Source: Planctomycetota bacterium | GTDB lineage: Bacteria > Planctomycetota > SBBH01 > JAHFOU01 | DNA length: 11,973 nt | Assembly: GCA_023261525.1 (NCBI GenBank) | Contig: JAHFOU010000036.1 | Coordinates: forward strand, 1-11,973 | Direction of reading: 5' to 3' | In this document: one piece after another, positions 6,060 through 11,973 of the stretch | How the letters are laid out: each line of letters begins with the position of its first letter | Numbering within the stretch: position 1 is the first letter of the stretch | Translations under genes and position numbers: made by a program | The notes under the pieces: model-generated | Told to the model about the DNA's origin: nothing | Seen by the model: the letters and a program-made list of their open reading frames with translations, nothing else | Database searches by the model: none

Positions 6060-7139
6060 CTAGGGCGCCGTCCAGAGGTACATCAGGCGGGGGCTGGCGG
6101 CCTTGAGGAGGGTCTGGGCGTCCAGACGCAGGCCCTGGTCCTGGGCGCGGGAGGAGAGCATCTCGAAGAGGTTGGGCGGGCGGTGGACGAACTCCACGAT
6201 CCGGGCCTCGGAGAGGCCGGCCAGCCCGCGGGCGGCCTTCAGGGCGTCCTCCCGGTAGCCGATGCTGTCGATCAGGCCGATCTTGAGGGCCTCGTCGGCG
6301 GTGTAGATGCGGCCGTCGGCGATCCGCCTCAGGTGGGCCTCGTCGAAGGCCGTCTTGTCGGCCAGCGTCACGTGGGAGCGGCCCTCCAGGACCACATCCA
6401 GGAACTTCTCATACATGTCGTCCACCAGGCGCTGGAAGAGGCGCTGGTCGGCCTCGGTGCTTTCCCGCATCGGATTCCCCATGTCCTTGAATTTCCCGGA
6501 CTTGAAGACCTCCATGCGGACCCCGACCTTGTCGAGCAGGGTCTTCACGTTGAAATTCTCGCTGATGACCCCGATGGAGCCGGTGATGGTGGTGGGGTGG
6601 GCCATGATCTCGTCGGCGGCGGCGCTGATGAAGTACCCCCCCGAGGCGGCCACGTCGCCCATCAGGACGACGACCTTCTTGTCCTTGGCTGCGTCCTTGC
6701 TGTGGAGGGCCTCCAGGGCATGGTGGATCTGGTCGCTCTCCGTGACCCCCCCGCCGGGCGTGTCCACGTCCAGGATCACGGCCTTGACCCGGTCGTCCTC
6801 GGCCGCGGCCTGGATGGCCTCGAGGACGTGCTCGACCATGTCGCCGGAGGAGAAGGCCCCCCCGTCGGAGTGCATGATGACGCCATGGACGGGGATCCAG
6901 GCGATCTTGTCACGGCCGGAGCCCTCGATCTGGCGCTCGAGCAGGTTGTGGTCCTTCTGGGGCAGGAGGGAGCCCATGCCGACGGCCGGGCCCATCACGG
7001 CGACGCCCAGCACCAGGGTGGCCCCCCCGAAGAGCAGGGCCAGCCAGAAGGAGAGCGGGCGGCGGCGCGCCGCGGCGGGCGGCATCCCCCCTCCGGGCGG
7101 CGGGAAGGAGGCGGGCGGAAGGACGGGAGGCTGGTCCAT
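6060..7139 (-). CDS. sppA: Signal peptide peptidase SppA (short form, S49 family)
   Basis: A membrane-anchored serine protease of 359 residues, the single-domain form as in Bacillus rather than the doubled E. coli form. A Pro-rich cytoplasmic N-terminus (1-28) precedes one membrane segment (about 31-51). The S49 core shows AVILDVDTPGGGV (about 120-132), the nucleophile Ser166 in GDVAASGGYFIS, the following ITGSIGVI, and KSGKFKDMGNP. The catalytic Lys is probably K218, 52 residues after the Ser as in the Bacillus enzyme. The family cuts leftover signal peptides within the membrane. The ATG at 7139 has AGGA seven bases upstream. It follows the pseudopilin continuation by 32 bases and ends just before the dehydrogenase. 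Placement beside genes for exported proteins fits a housekeeping role in clearing leaders, but this is inference. Confidence 0.93.
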   Translation of the reverse strand: MDQPPVLPPASFPPPGGGMPPAAARRRPLSFWLALLFGGATLVLGVAVMGPAVGMGSLLPQKDHNLLERQIEGSGRDKIAWIPVHGVIMHSDGGAFSSGDMVEHVLEAIQAAAEDDRVKAVILDVDTPGGGVTESDQIHHALEALHSKDAAKDKKVVVLMGDVAASGGYFISAAADEIMAHPTTITGSIGVISENFNVKTLLDKVGVRMEVFKSGKFKDMGNPMRESTEADQRLFQRLVDDMYEKFLDVVLEGRSHVTLADKTAFDEAHLRRIADGRIYTADEALKIGLIDSIGYREDALKAARGLAGLSEARIVEFVHRPPNLFEMLSSRAQDQGLRLDAQTLLKAASPRLMYLWTAP

Positions 7140-7171
7140 GGCGAGATCCTAGCGCCCTGGGGCGCGGGGGG

Positions 7172-8092
7172 TCAAGGTGCGTACCAGTCCAGGATCCTGC
7201 GCCCCCCCACCGGCTCGTAGATCACGGTCACGTCGTCCAGGGCCAGGGGATTCAGGATGGGCGTGTCCTGGAGCGTCGCGGGGTCGAGGTTGGGCTGGAA
7301 GACGGCGTGGAGGCGGAAGGGCGTGCCCACCCTGCGTGACACGGTGGATCCCCTGGAGAGGTCGAACGTGCGGTCGATGGGCCTTCCGGAGGCGTCCGGG
7401 AGGTAGTCGGCGCCGGGGGCGTCCACCAGCTCGAAGCGGATCCCTGCGTTCGGAAGCTCCTGGGGCACCACCTGGGTCCAGGCCAGGGCCTTGATCCGGA
7501 AGGTCCCTCCCAGGCGGATCAAGGGACTGAAGTACTCCCCGGCCCGGTTCATGCCGGACGAGGCGAACAGGCCGGTGTAGGCCGATTCCCGGTAGTAGCG
7601 CCCTTCCTTGAAGCGGTTGGAGGCCAGCACACCGGGGCTGTTCAGGGTGGCCGGCTCGGCCGGGATCCCGGCGGGATCGGCCCCCCCGAAGTCGTACAGG
7701 GCCAGCTCGTCGAAGGTGGCGATGGCCCCCGAGCAGGTCCACATGCGGATCGCGGTGTCCTGGCCGGGCTGGCTTCGGCCCAGGGTCAGGAGATGGCGCC
7801 CGTTGACGTCGTCGAGGGTGATGTCCGAGAAGGACATGGGGTCATTGTCGTGGCCGTCCCCCACGTAGTCGTCGGTGGAGCCCAGGTCCGAGGCCGTCAG
7901 GCCCGCGTTGATCAGCAGCTCCCCGCAGTCGTCGACCTGGGGGGCCGCGCAGTCCCAGGCGAGGGTGAGCAGCTGCCAGAGGTGGGGCGTCAGCTCCCCC
8001 TCGCGCTGGAAGCCGTGCTCCTTGGAGATGTCGAACTTCGAGTGGGAGGTCTCGTAATGGCAGGACACGAAGCGGCCCGAACCCCCTCCCAT
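7172..8092 (-). CDS. C-terminal continuation of the pseudopilin: LamG-like half domain plus a second beta-sandwich
   Basis: This 306-codon stretch from the ATG at 8092 is in the same frame as the pseudopilin gene upstream. Only a TAA (8116-8114) and seven sense codons lie between the two. No Shine-Dalgarno precedes the ATG (the bases are GACTCCCTCTTCAAA), arguing that it is not an independent gene. Residues 1 to about 136 look like the second half of a concanavalin/LamG-type domain: HLWQLLTLAWD, VDDCGELLINAG and GAIATFDELALYDFGG, the last being the usual final strand. Residues about 150-306 form another probable beta-sandwich ending PLALDDVTVIYEPVGGRRIL, a pattern common to exported discoidin- or jelly-roll-like modules. 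There is no signal peptide here, so alone it would stay in the cytoplasm. It could be translated by reinitiation, by readthrough, or not at all. Confidence 0.65.
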   Translation of the reverse strand: MGGGSGRFVSCHYETSHSKFDISKEHGFQREGELTPHLWQLLTLAWDCAAPQVDDCGELLINAGLTASDLGSTDDYVGDGHDNDPMSFSDITLDDVNGRHLLTLGRSQPGQDTAIRMWTCSGAIATFDELALYDFGGADPAGIPAEPATLNSPGVLASNRFKEGRYYRESAYTGLFASSGMNRAGEYFSPLIRLGGTFRIKALAWTQVVPQELPNAGIRFELVDAPGADYLPDASGRPIDRTFDLSRGSTVSRRVGTPFRLHAVFQPNLDPATLQDTPILNPLALDDVTVIYEPVGGRRILDWYAP

Positions 8093-8113
8093 TTTGAAGA
8101 GGGAGTCCGCCAG

Positions 8114-8116
8114 TTA
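8114..8116 (-). other. In-frame TAA interrupting the pseudopilin gene
   Basis: The coding strand reads GGC TTC TAA CTG GCG GAC with the frame unchanged on both sides. The stop falls inside what looks like one LamG-type domain: strands GLVSFWIKSD and GHPFLKRTNAMN lie before it, and LADSLFKMGGGSGRFVSCHY after it. A single base change would restore one 1030-residue frame. Other genes in the window use TGA and TAG except the sigma gene, so TAA is not the usual stop here. Confidence 0.7.
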
Positions 8117-10264
8117 GAAGCCCTGGTCCTTGCCCAGGCTGTCGTTCATGGCGTTGGTGCGTTTCAGGAAAGGGTGGCCGCTGCACACCCAGCCGCTCCC
8201 CTGCGGGGGCTGGTGGTCGGACTTGATCCAGAACGAGACCAGCCCATGGGCGGGGTGGGCGTTCCCCAGGTCGAAATAGGCTGGACACCGGTCCCGCTCG
8301 GCGTAGACCCCGTCCGGGTGGAGCGTGTTGGGCTTGACGGCGTCCAGGAGGCCATTGCCCAGCTCCGCGGGGGTCACCTGCTGGACGTCGGTCTGGTTCT
8401 TGTTCCCGTCGAGGATGGAGAACGGCGCCTGGGTGGCGTCCGCCACGTCCAGGTCGAAGCCGGTCGTGTAGCGGGCCAGGAGCTTCATGTCCTGGGTCGT
8501 GGACGTCACCAGGTACATGTCGTCCATGGGCGTCTCGAGGGTGGCCAGCTGGACGGAGCCGTCATAGCGCGCGGGGTGGAGCTCCAGGCCGGAACCCGGG
8601 TCCACGCAGGGCTCCGGATAGGTCTGGAGGCTGATGCCGGGGCTTCCCACCGCCGCCAGGGCATGTCCCCAGGTCCGGGTGTTCCCCGGGCCGGCGCTGC
8701 GGGTGATGAACGGGGTGCGTCCCGGCAGGCGGACCGTCCTCTCGTCCCCGGCCAGGGAGGGTTCCCCCAGCTCCTCGCAGACGAACTCCCCCTGGGTGGT
8801 CAGGGTCAGCCGCGAGGACGAGGCGACCGACGCCTGGAGGACGCGGCTGGCCAACAGGCGCCCGTCGGGATCCGTCAGGCGGCCCGCGCTCTCCACTTCC
8901 AGGGCGCCGACCCCGGGCAGGAGGCTGAATTCCGTGGAGTAGACCAGGAGGTCGCTCTTGTCCACGGAGCGCCAGAGCGAGGCGTTGGGGCTGAACTTGT
9001 TGAGGTCGGAGTTCGGGTTGAAGTTGGCCTTGAGGAGGTCCCGCTTGGCCTGGATGATCTCGCTGGTGCCGGTGAAGGGGATGGCGTCGCAGAAGGCGCT
9101 CCAGCGGTCCCAGGTGGTCAGCTCCGAGGTGCAGGCCAGGAGGCGATCGACCGCGAGGTGGCAGTCGTCCGTGGGGGTCCAGGCATTGGCCAGCTCGGCG
9201 GTCCGGGCCTTCCCGAGGAGGTCCCCGGCCGCCTGGGGGGACGCGGCGGTCTCGTCCACGTAGGCCCCCTTCAGGCCCGCGAAGAGGGCGACCAGGGCCG
9301 GGCGCCTCGTCCGGGCCCAGGCCAGGTCCACCGGGGCGCGGCCCACGACGCGGGTGCCCAGGCACTCGAAGGCCGGGGCCCGCCCGTCGTCGGACACCGG
9401 CCGGTCGAGCCTGACCTCCCCCCGGCTGTGGTAGGGCTGGCCGCCGGCGGGCGGCTCCACGGCGTTCGGGGCGATCACCTTCCTGTCCACCCAGGCCGTC
9501 AGGGCCAGATAGGGTTTGAGGGCCCCCAGCTTGCCCGGGTCCCCTCCCAGCGCCAGGGTCCTTACCTGGTCCCAGTCCCGCCATCCGTCGGAGGGCCTCC
9601 GGTCGACCAGGTTGAGGCCGTCCGCCGCAGACAGAGGGCCGTTCCCGGCGACGCCGTCCTCCCGGTCGATGGCCTCGGCCAGGGTGCCCAGCATCCTGCG
9701 CAGGACGGCGTTGTAGCCCGCTGAGGGCAGGGCCGCGGGATCCCCCCCGTTCAGGTAGAAGCCCCCCTGGGGGGCGACCTTCAGGGCATAGAGGTTGCCG
9801 AAGGGGGTCCGGTCCCCGCCGAGGCGTCCCGAGAAGCCCCGCATCCTGCCGTCCAGGGTCTGGGTGGCCGGCATCGGCGAGGGCAGGGCCGAGACGAAGA
9901 AGGAGGGCCTCAGGGCCTGGCGGACCGGACAGGAGTCCGTGTCCGCGGCCGTCCCCGCCGGCGTGACGCGATAGAGCTGCTGATCGGCCTCAAAGGCCGA
10001 CAGGAGGCCGTCGGCGGAGCCGTCCCAGTTCTCCCCGCCGTAGGCGTTCTGGGCCAGACAGGGATCCTGTCCGGCCGAGAGCCTGGCCTGGGCGTCCTCG
10101 AGGCCCGAACGCGCCAGCATCAGGGCCTTGGTGGACAGGAGGCGCTGCTGGGAGGCCTTGCGCTCCAGCTGGGCCATGGTGACGAAGGCCACGCCCAGCG
10201 TGGCCAGGACGCCCAGGACGCCGAGTACGATGAGGAGGGCAAGACCCTGCCGCGAGGGGATCAT
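8114..10264 (-). CDS. GspK/PulK-like large pseudopilin, truncated by an in-frame stop
   Basis: A 716-residue exported protein with a type IV pilin-like N-terminus, MIPSRQGLALLIVLGVLGVL. It has a short leader with Arg5, a likely prepilin peptidase cut after Gly7, a membrane helix at about 8-28, then an amphipathic helix (AQLERKASQQRLLSTKALMLARSGLEDAQARLS) as in pseudopilins. Glu at mature +5 is absent (Ile instead), as in the GspK/PulK minor pseudopilin that caps type II secretion pseudopili. The body is far larger than GspK (about 300 residues) and contains Cys residues at intervals. From about residue 673 (HGLVSFWIKSD) a LamG-like domain begins and is cut by the TAA. A longer frame reaches 10801, but ATG 10264 is right because the leader starts there and the codon overlaps the anti-sigma TGA (ATGA). 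GspK or PilX-type assignment is by N-terminal pattern only; the partner secretion genes are not in the window. Confidence 0.78.
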   Translation of the reverse strand: MIPSRQGLALLIVLGVLGVLATLGVAFVTMAQLERKASQQRLLSTKALMLARSGLEDAQARLSAGQDPCLAQNAYGGENWDGSADGLLSAFEADQQLYRVTPAGTAADTDSCPVRQALRPSFFVSALPSPMPATQTLDGRMRGFSGRLGGDRTPFGNLYALKVAPQGGFYLNGGDPAALPSAGYNAVLRRMLGTLAEAIDREDGVAGNGPLSAADGLNLVDRRPSDGWRDWDQVRTLALGGDPGKLGALKPYLALTAWVDRKVIAPNAVEPPAGGQPYHSRGEVRLDRPVSDDGRAPAFECLGTRVVGRAPVDLAWARTRRPALVALFAGLKGAYVDETAASPQAAGDLLGKARTAELANAWTPTDDCHLAVDRLLACTSELTTWDRWSAFCDAIPFTGTSEIIQAKRDLLKANFNPNSDLNKFSPNASLWRSVDKSDLLVYSTEFSLLPGVGALEVESAGRLTDPDGRLLASRVLQASVASSSRLTLTTQGEFVCEELGEPSLAGDERTVRLPGRTPFITRSAGPGNTRTWGHALAAVGSPGISLQTYPEPCVDPGSGLELHPARYDGSVQLATLETPMDDMYLVTSTTQDMKLLARYTTGFDLDVADATQAPFSILDGNKNQTDVQQVTPAELGNGLLDAVKPNTLHPDGVYAERDRCPAYFDLGNAHPAHGLVSFWIKSDHQPPQGSGWVCSGHPFLKRTNAMNDSLGKDQGF

Positions 10265-11433
10265 GTCAGGGGACGCCAGCGGACCTGCTTCACTTCCAGG
10301 GTGCCGCCCCAGGCGCGCAGCCCAACCCCCCGGCCCGCCGAACGCCTCCCGGCCAGGGCGAGCTGCTGCGCGGGACAGGACACGATGGGGGTCTCCCCCA
10401 CGGCGGCCCGGAACCACCCCCCGCGGCATTCCATCCGGATCCGCGTCCATCCCGTCTCCGGCCCCCCCAGCGCGGGCCCGACCGGGGTCTCGTACACCCC
10501 GTCCGGGGCCGCCAGCCTCAGGCCCAGTTCGGCCGTCGTCTCCCGCTTGCGGATCAGGGCCTCCATCACGTACCCCCCTCCCGACGGCGCCTGGAGGAAA
10601 TCCCGGACGGCGTCCTGGAGCAGGGTGTCCCCGTCGCCCAGTTGGATCCAGCCGGACGCCCCCTGCCAGGCCGGGTGGCCTGCCGCACCCTCGGGGGACA
10701 GGACATCCCCCTTCAGGAGCGCCGCCTGTCCCGCGCGCAGCAGCGTCCGGCCGTTGCCCAGGTCCAGCGCCACCTCCCCGCGGAGAACGGCCAGGTGGCA
10801 TTCCGGCGCGGAGGCCGCCTCGGCCCTGGGCATCCAGGCGCTCGCGGAGGCCGCCGCCCGGGGCGGCCCGTCGGCGGTCTCCAGGGAGAGCGCGGCATCG
10901 GAGAAGCTGACGCGGGCCTCCCCCCAGCGGAGGCGGACCGCTTCGCCCGGGCTGTCCAGGAGAAGGGCTCCCGAGAGCAGTTCCAGGTCCGTTCCCGAAA
11001 CCCTCACGGTGCCTTCGCGCCGCAGGGCCACGAGGACGGAGCGGCCGACGATGCCCTCAAGGTCCCCGGTCTCGGCCCGGCACATCCCCTCGCGGATCGC
11101 GGCGGGAGCCTGGGCGTGTCCAGGCGGCTCGGACAGGGCCCGGGCCGGCACGGGATGGGATTCCCTGAGGCCGGCCCAGAGCAGGAGGCCGGCCGCGGCG
11201 GCCGAAGCCGCCAGGGCCCGCGTCCAAAGGGGACGGGCCGGAGCCGGGAAGCTGCGCCCCAGCCAGAGGGCCTCCTGCTCCAGGCGGAGGGAGAGCTTCC
11301 CGGATTCCTGATGGAGGGTCCGGCAGGCGCCACAGGCTTCCAGATGCCGCGCGAGGCCCTCGCGCTGGGCGGGATCCAGGTCCTCCTTCCGCAGGGGGAT
11401 CCAGTCCAGGATCTCGTCGCAGGCCGGCGTCAT
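10261..11433 (-). CDS. Membrane anti-sigma factor with FecR-like region and C-terminal jelly-roll-like region
   Basis: A 390-residue protein directly after an ECF sigma gene. Residues 1-45 hold a ZAS-type zinc-binding motif, H30-x3-C34-x2-C37 in ARHLEACGACRTL, which in anti-sigma factors binds the cognate sigma. A single membrane segment lies at about 72-89. Outside the membrane, residues about 140-245 resemble FecR: short beta repeats, then VLRGEVALDLGNGRTLLRAG. Residues about 285-390 resemble a concanavalin-like jelly-roll of the DUF1080 kind: GYVMEALIRKRETTAELGLR, TGWTRIRMECRGGWFRAAVG and the ending GVGLRAWGGTLEVKQVRWRP. The arrangement implies a sensor that holds sigma at the membrane until a ligand or envelope signal acts. 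It starts 30 bases after the sigma stop with only a G-rich weak ribosome site, and its TGA overlaps the pseudopilin start. Domain calls beyond the zinc motif and membrane segment are from pattern, not from alignment. Confidence 0.82.
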   Translation of the reverse strand: MTPACDEILDWIPLRKEDLDPAQREGLARHLEACGACRTLHQESGKLSLRLEQEALWLGRSFPAPARPLWTRALAASAAAAGLLLWAGLRESHPVPARALSEPPGHAQAPAAIREGMCRAETGDLEGIVGRSVLVALRREGTVRVSGTDLELLSGALLLDSPGEAVRLRWGEARVSFSDAALSLETADGPPRAAASASAWMPRAEAASAPECHLAVLRGEVALDLGNGRTLLRAGQAALLKGDVLSPEGAAGHPAWQGASGWIQLGDGDTLLQDAVRDFLQAPSGGGYVMEALIRKRETTAELGLRLAAPDGVYETPVGPALGGPETGWTRIRMECRGGWFRAAVGETPIVSCPAQQLALAGRRSAGRGVGLRAWGGTLEVKQVRWRPLT

Positions 11434-11463
11434 GCCCCCACAACGGACGGGGAGGCGGGTCTG

Positions 11464-11973
11464 TTAACCGGGATTCCGGATTTTGAGGAGGACGGCCAGG
11501 GCCTGGTGGGCCTTGGCCAGGCGCTTGGCGGCGGCCACATGGCTCAGGCCCAGCCGCGCGGCGGCTTCCCGGAGCGAAAGGCCCTGGAAGTGGTAGAGTT
11601 GGAGGATGTCCCGCCCCTCCTCAGGGAGGCGGGAGAGGGCCTCGTGGAGCTCCAGGTCCTTCCCGAGGGGCTCAGGCGGCGGGGGCCGTTCCGCCAGGGC
11701 CCTCCGCTCCGTGACGCCCCGGCGTCCCTGGTCGATCCAGAGGTTCCTGGCCAGGGTGAACCACCAGCCCGGGAAGGAGTCCTCCTGCCGGTACTGGCCG
11801 ATCCGGGCGATGGCCTGGCGCCAGGTCTCCTGGAAGAGGTCGGCGGCGGCGGCGTCCTGGCGCGTCAGCAGGCGGCAGTGGGAACGGAAGGCCCGGCCCG
11901 TCAGGGCATAGACCGCGTCGAAGGCTTGGGCGTCCCCGGCCCGCCAGCGCGAGAGGGCTTCGGGGAGCCCTAG
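11464..11973 (-). CDS. ECF-type RNA polymerase sigma factor, 5' end outside window
   Basis: The last 169 residues of a sigma factor, open from the window edge to TAA at 11466-11464. Sigma region 2 is visible at about residues 12-85 of this fragment: FDAVYALTGRAFR, then DLFQETWRQAIARIGQYRQ and the region 2.3-2.4-like GWWFTLARNLWIDQGRRG. After a Pro-rich linker (about 95-103), region 4 follows with LSRLPEEGRDILQLYHFQG and the helix-turn-helix GLSLREAAARLGLSHVAAAKRL that reads the -35 element. Because region 2 starts near the fragment's first residues, probably only a few to some tens of codons are missing. ECF sigmas drive small regulons and are held inactive by a co-transcribed anti-sigma, which is the next gene here, 30 bases away. 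The pseudopilin gene downstream is a likely part of the regulon. The promoter is outside the window. Confidence 0.93.
   Translation of the reverse strand, partial: LGLPEALSRWRAGDAQAFDAVYALTGRAFRSHCRLLTRQDAAAADLFQETWRQAIARIGQYRQEDSFPGWWFTLARNLWIDQGRRGVTERRALAERPPPPEPLGKDLELHEALSRLPEEGRDILQLYHFQGLSLREAAARLGLSHVAAAKRLAKAHQALAVLLKIRNPG

Noticed and set aside
7152..7165. GCGCCC/GGGCGC inverted repeat between the pseudopilin continuation and sppA, a possible terminator.
   Set aside because: The stem is only five to six pairs with a tiny loop and there is no T-tract after it; sppA probably shares the upstream transcript.
5154..7220. A 688-codon open frame on the plus strand opposite the dehydrogenase and sppA genes.
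   Set aside because: It is antisense to two proteins with intact catalytic motifs, is rich in Gly/Val/Asp/His as expected of a GC-rich shadow frame, and shows no domain.
7793..9724. A 643-codon plus-strand frame opposite the pseudopilin.
   Set aside because: Same shadow composition (Gly/Val/Arg/His-rich), no leader or motif; the minus strand carries a coherent pilin N-terminus and beta-sandwich sequence.
10265..10801. Upstream extension of the pseudopilin frame to 10801.
   Set aside because: It overlaps the anti-sigma gene in another frame and reads as Gly/Pro/Arg-rich shadow; the leader begins at 10264.
1..11973. Search by eye for CRISPR arrays, tRNA/rRNA genes, insertion sequences and direct repeats.
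   Set aside because: No regularly spaced repeats, transposase motifs, tRNA-like arms or terminal inverted repeats were seen on either strand; apart from the 125-base gap at 4768-4892 all space is coding.

Overview
This is a very GC-rich, gene-dense bacterial stretch in which every credible gene lies on the minus strand. Long plus-strand open frames exist only as GC-driven shadows. The combination of a Tad/Flp pilus locus, an ECF sigma/anti-sigma pair with a FecR-like region, a huge pseudopilin-like protein and strong GCC/CGG/GGG codon preference suggests a Gram-negative environmental bacterium. A Holophaga-like Acidobacteriota is my low-confidence guess; no rRNA or marker gene here settles it.

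Read along the minus strand (high to low coordinates) there are two transcriptional blocks. Block 1 (11973 to 4893): an ECF sigma factor cut by the window edge; its membrane anti-sigma partner, which has a zinc-binding motif, one membrane segment, a FecR-like region and a C-terminal jelly-roll-like region; a GspK/PulK-like pseudopilin with a very large exported body, whose frame is interrupted by one in-frame TAA inside a LamG-like domain and then continues in the same frame to 7172; a short-form SppA signal peptide peptidase; and an acyl-CoA dehydrogenase. A strong intrinsic terminator (4827-4869) closes the block.

Block 2 (4823 to 1 and beyond) starts at a good sigma70-type promoter. It reads an HU/IHF-family nucleoid protein and then a compact Tad pilus cluster: the Flp major pilin with a near-ideal Shine-Dalgarno, a TadV/CpaA prepilin peptidase, TadE, a long TadG-like protein, a second TadE-like protein, and the start of an unrecognised exported protein that runs off the left edge. 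The Tad genes overlap or nearly touch (ATGA overlaps, an 8-base overlap, a 1-base gap), so they are surely co-translated.

The two largest surface proteins, one in each block, both carry an apparent coding lesion: a G7 run requiring a -1 shift in the tadG-like gene and the in-frame TAA in the pseudopilin. In both cases the sequence beyond the lesion still looks protein-coding and domain-like, so sequence error, phase variation or recoding should be considered before calling them dead genes. The most distinctive system is the sigma / sensor-like anti-sigma / lectin-like pseudopilin operon: the regulator and the surface protein it may control both appear to end in beta-sandwich folds of the carbohydrate-binding type.
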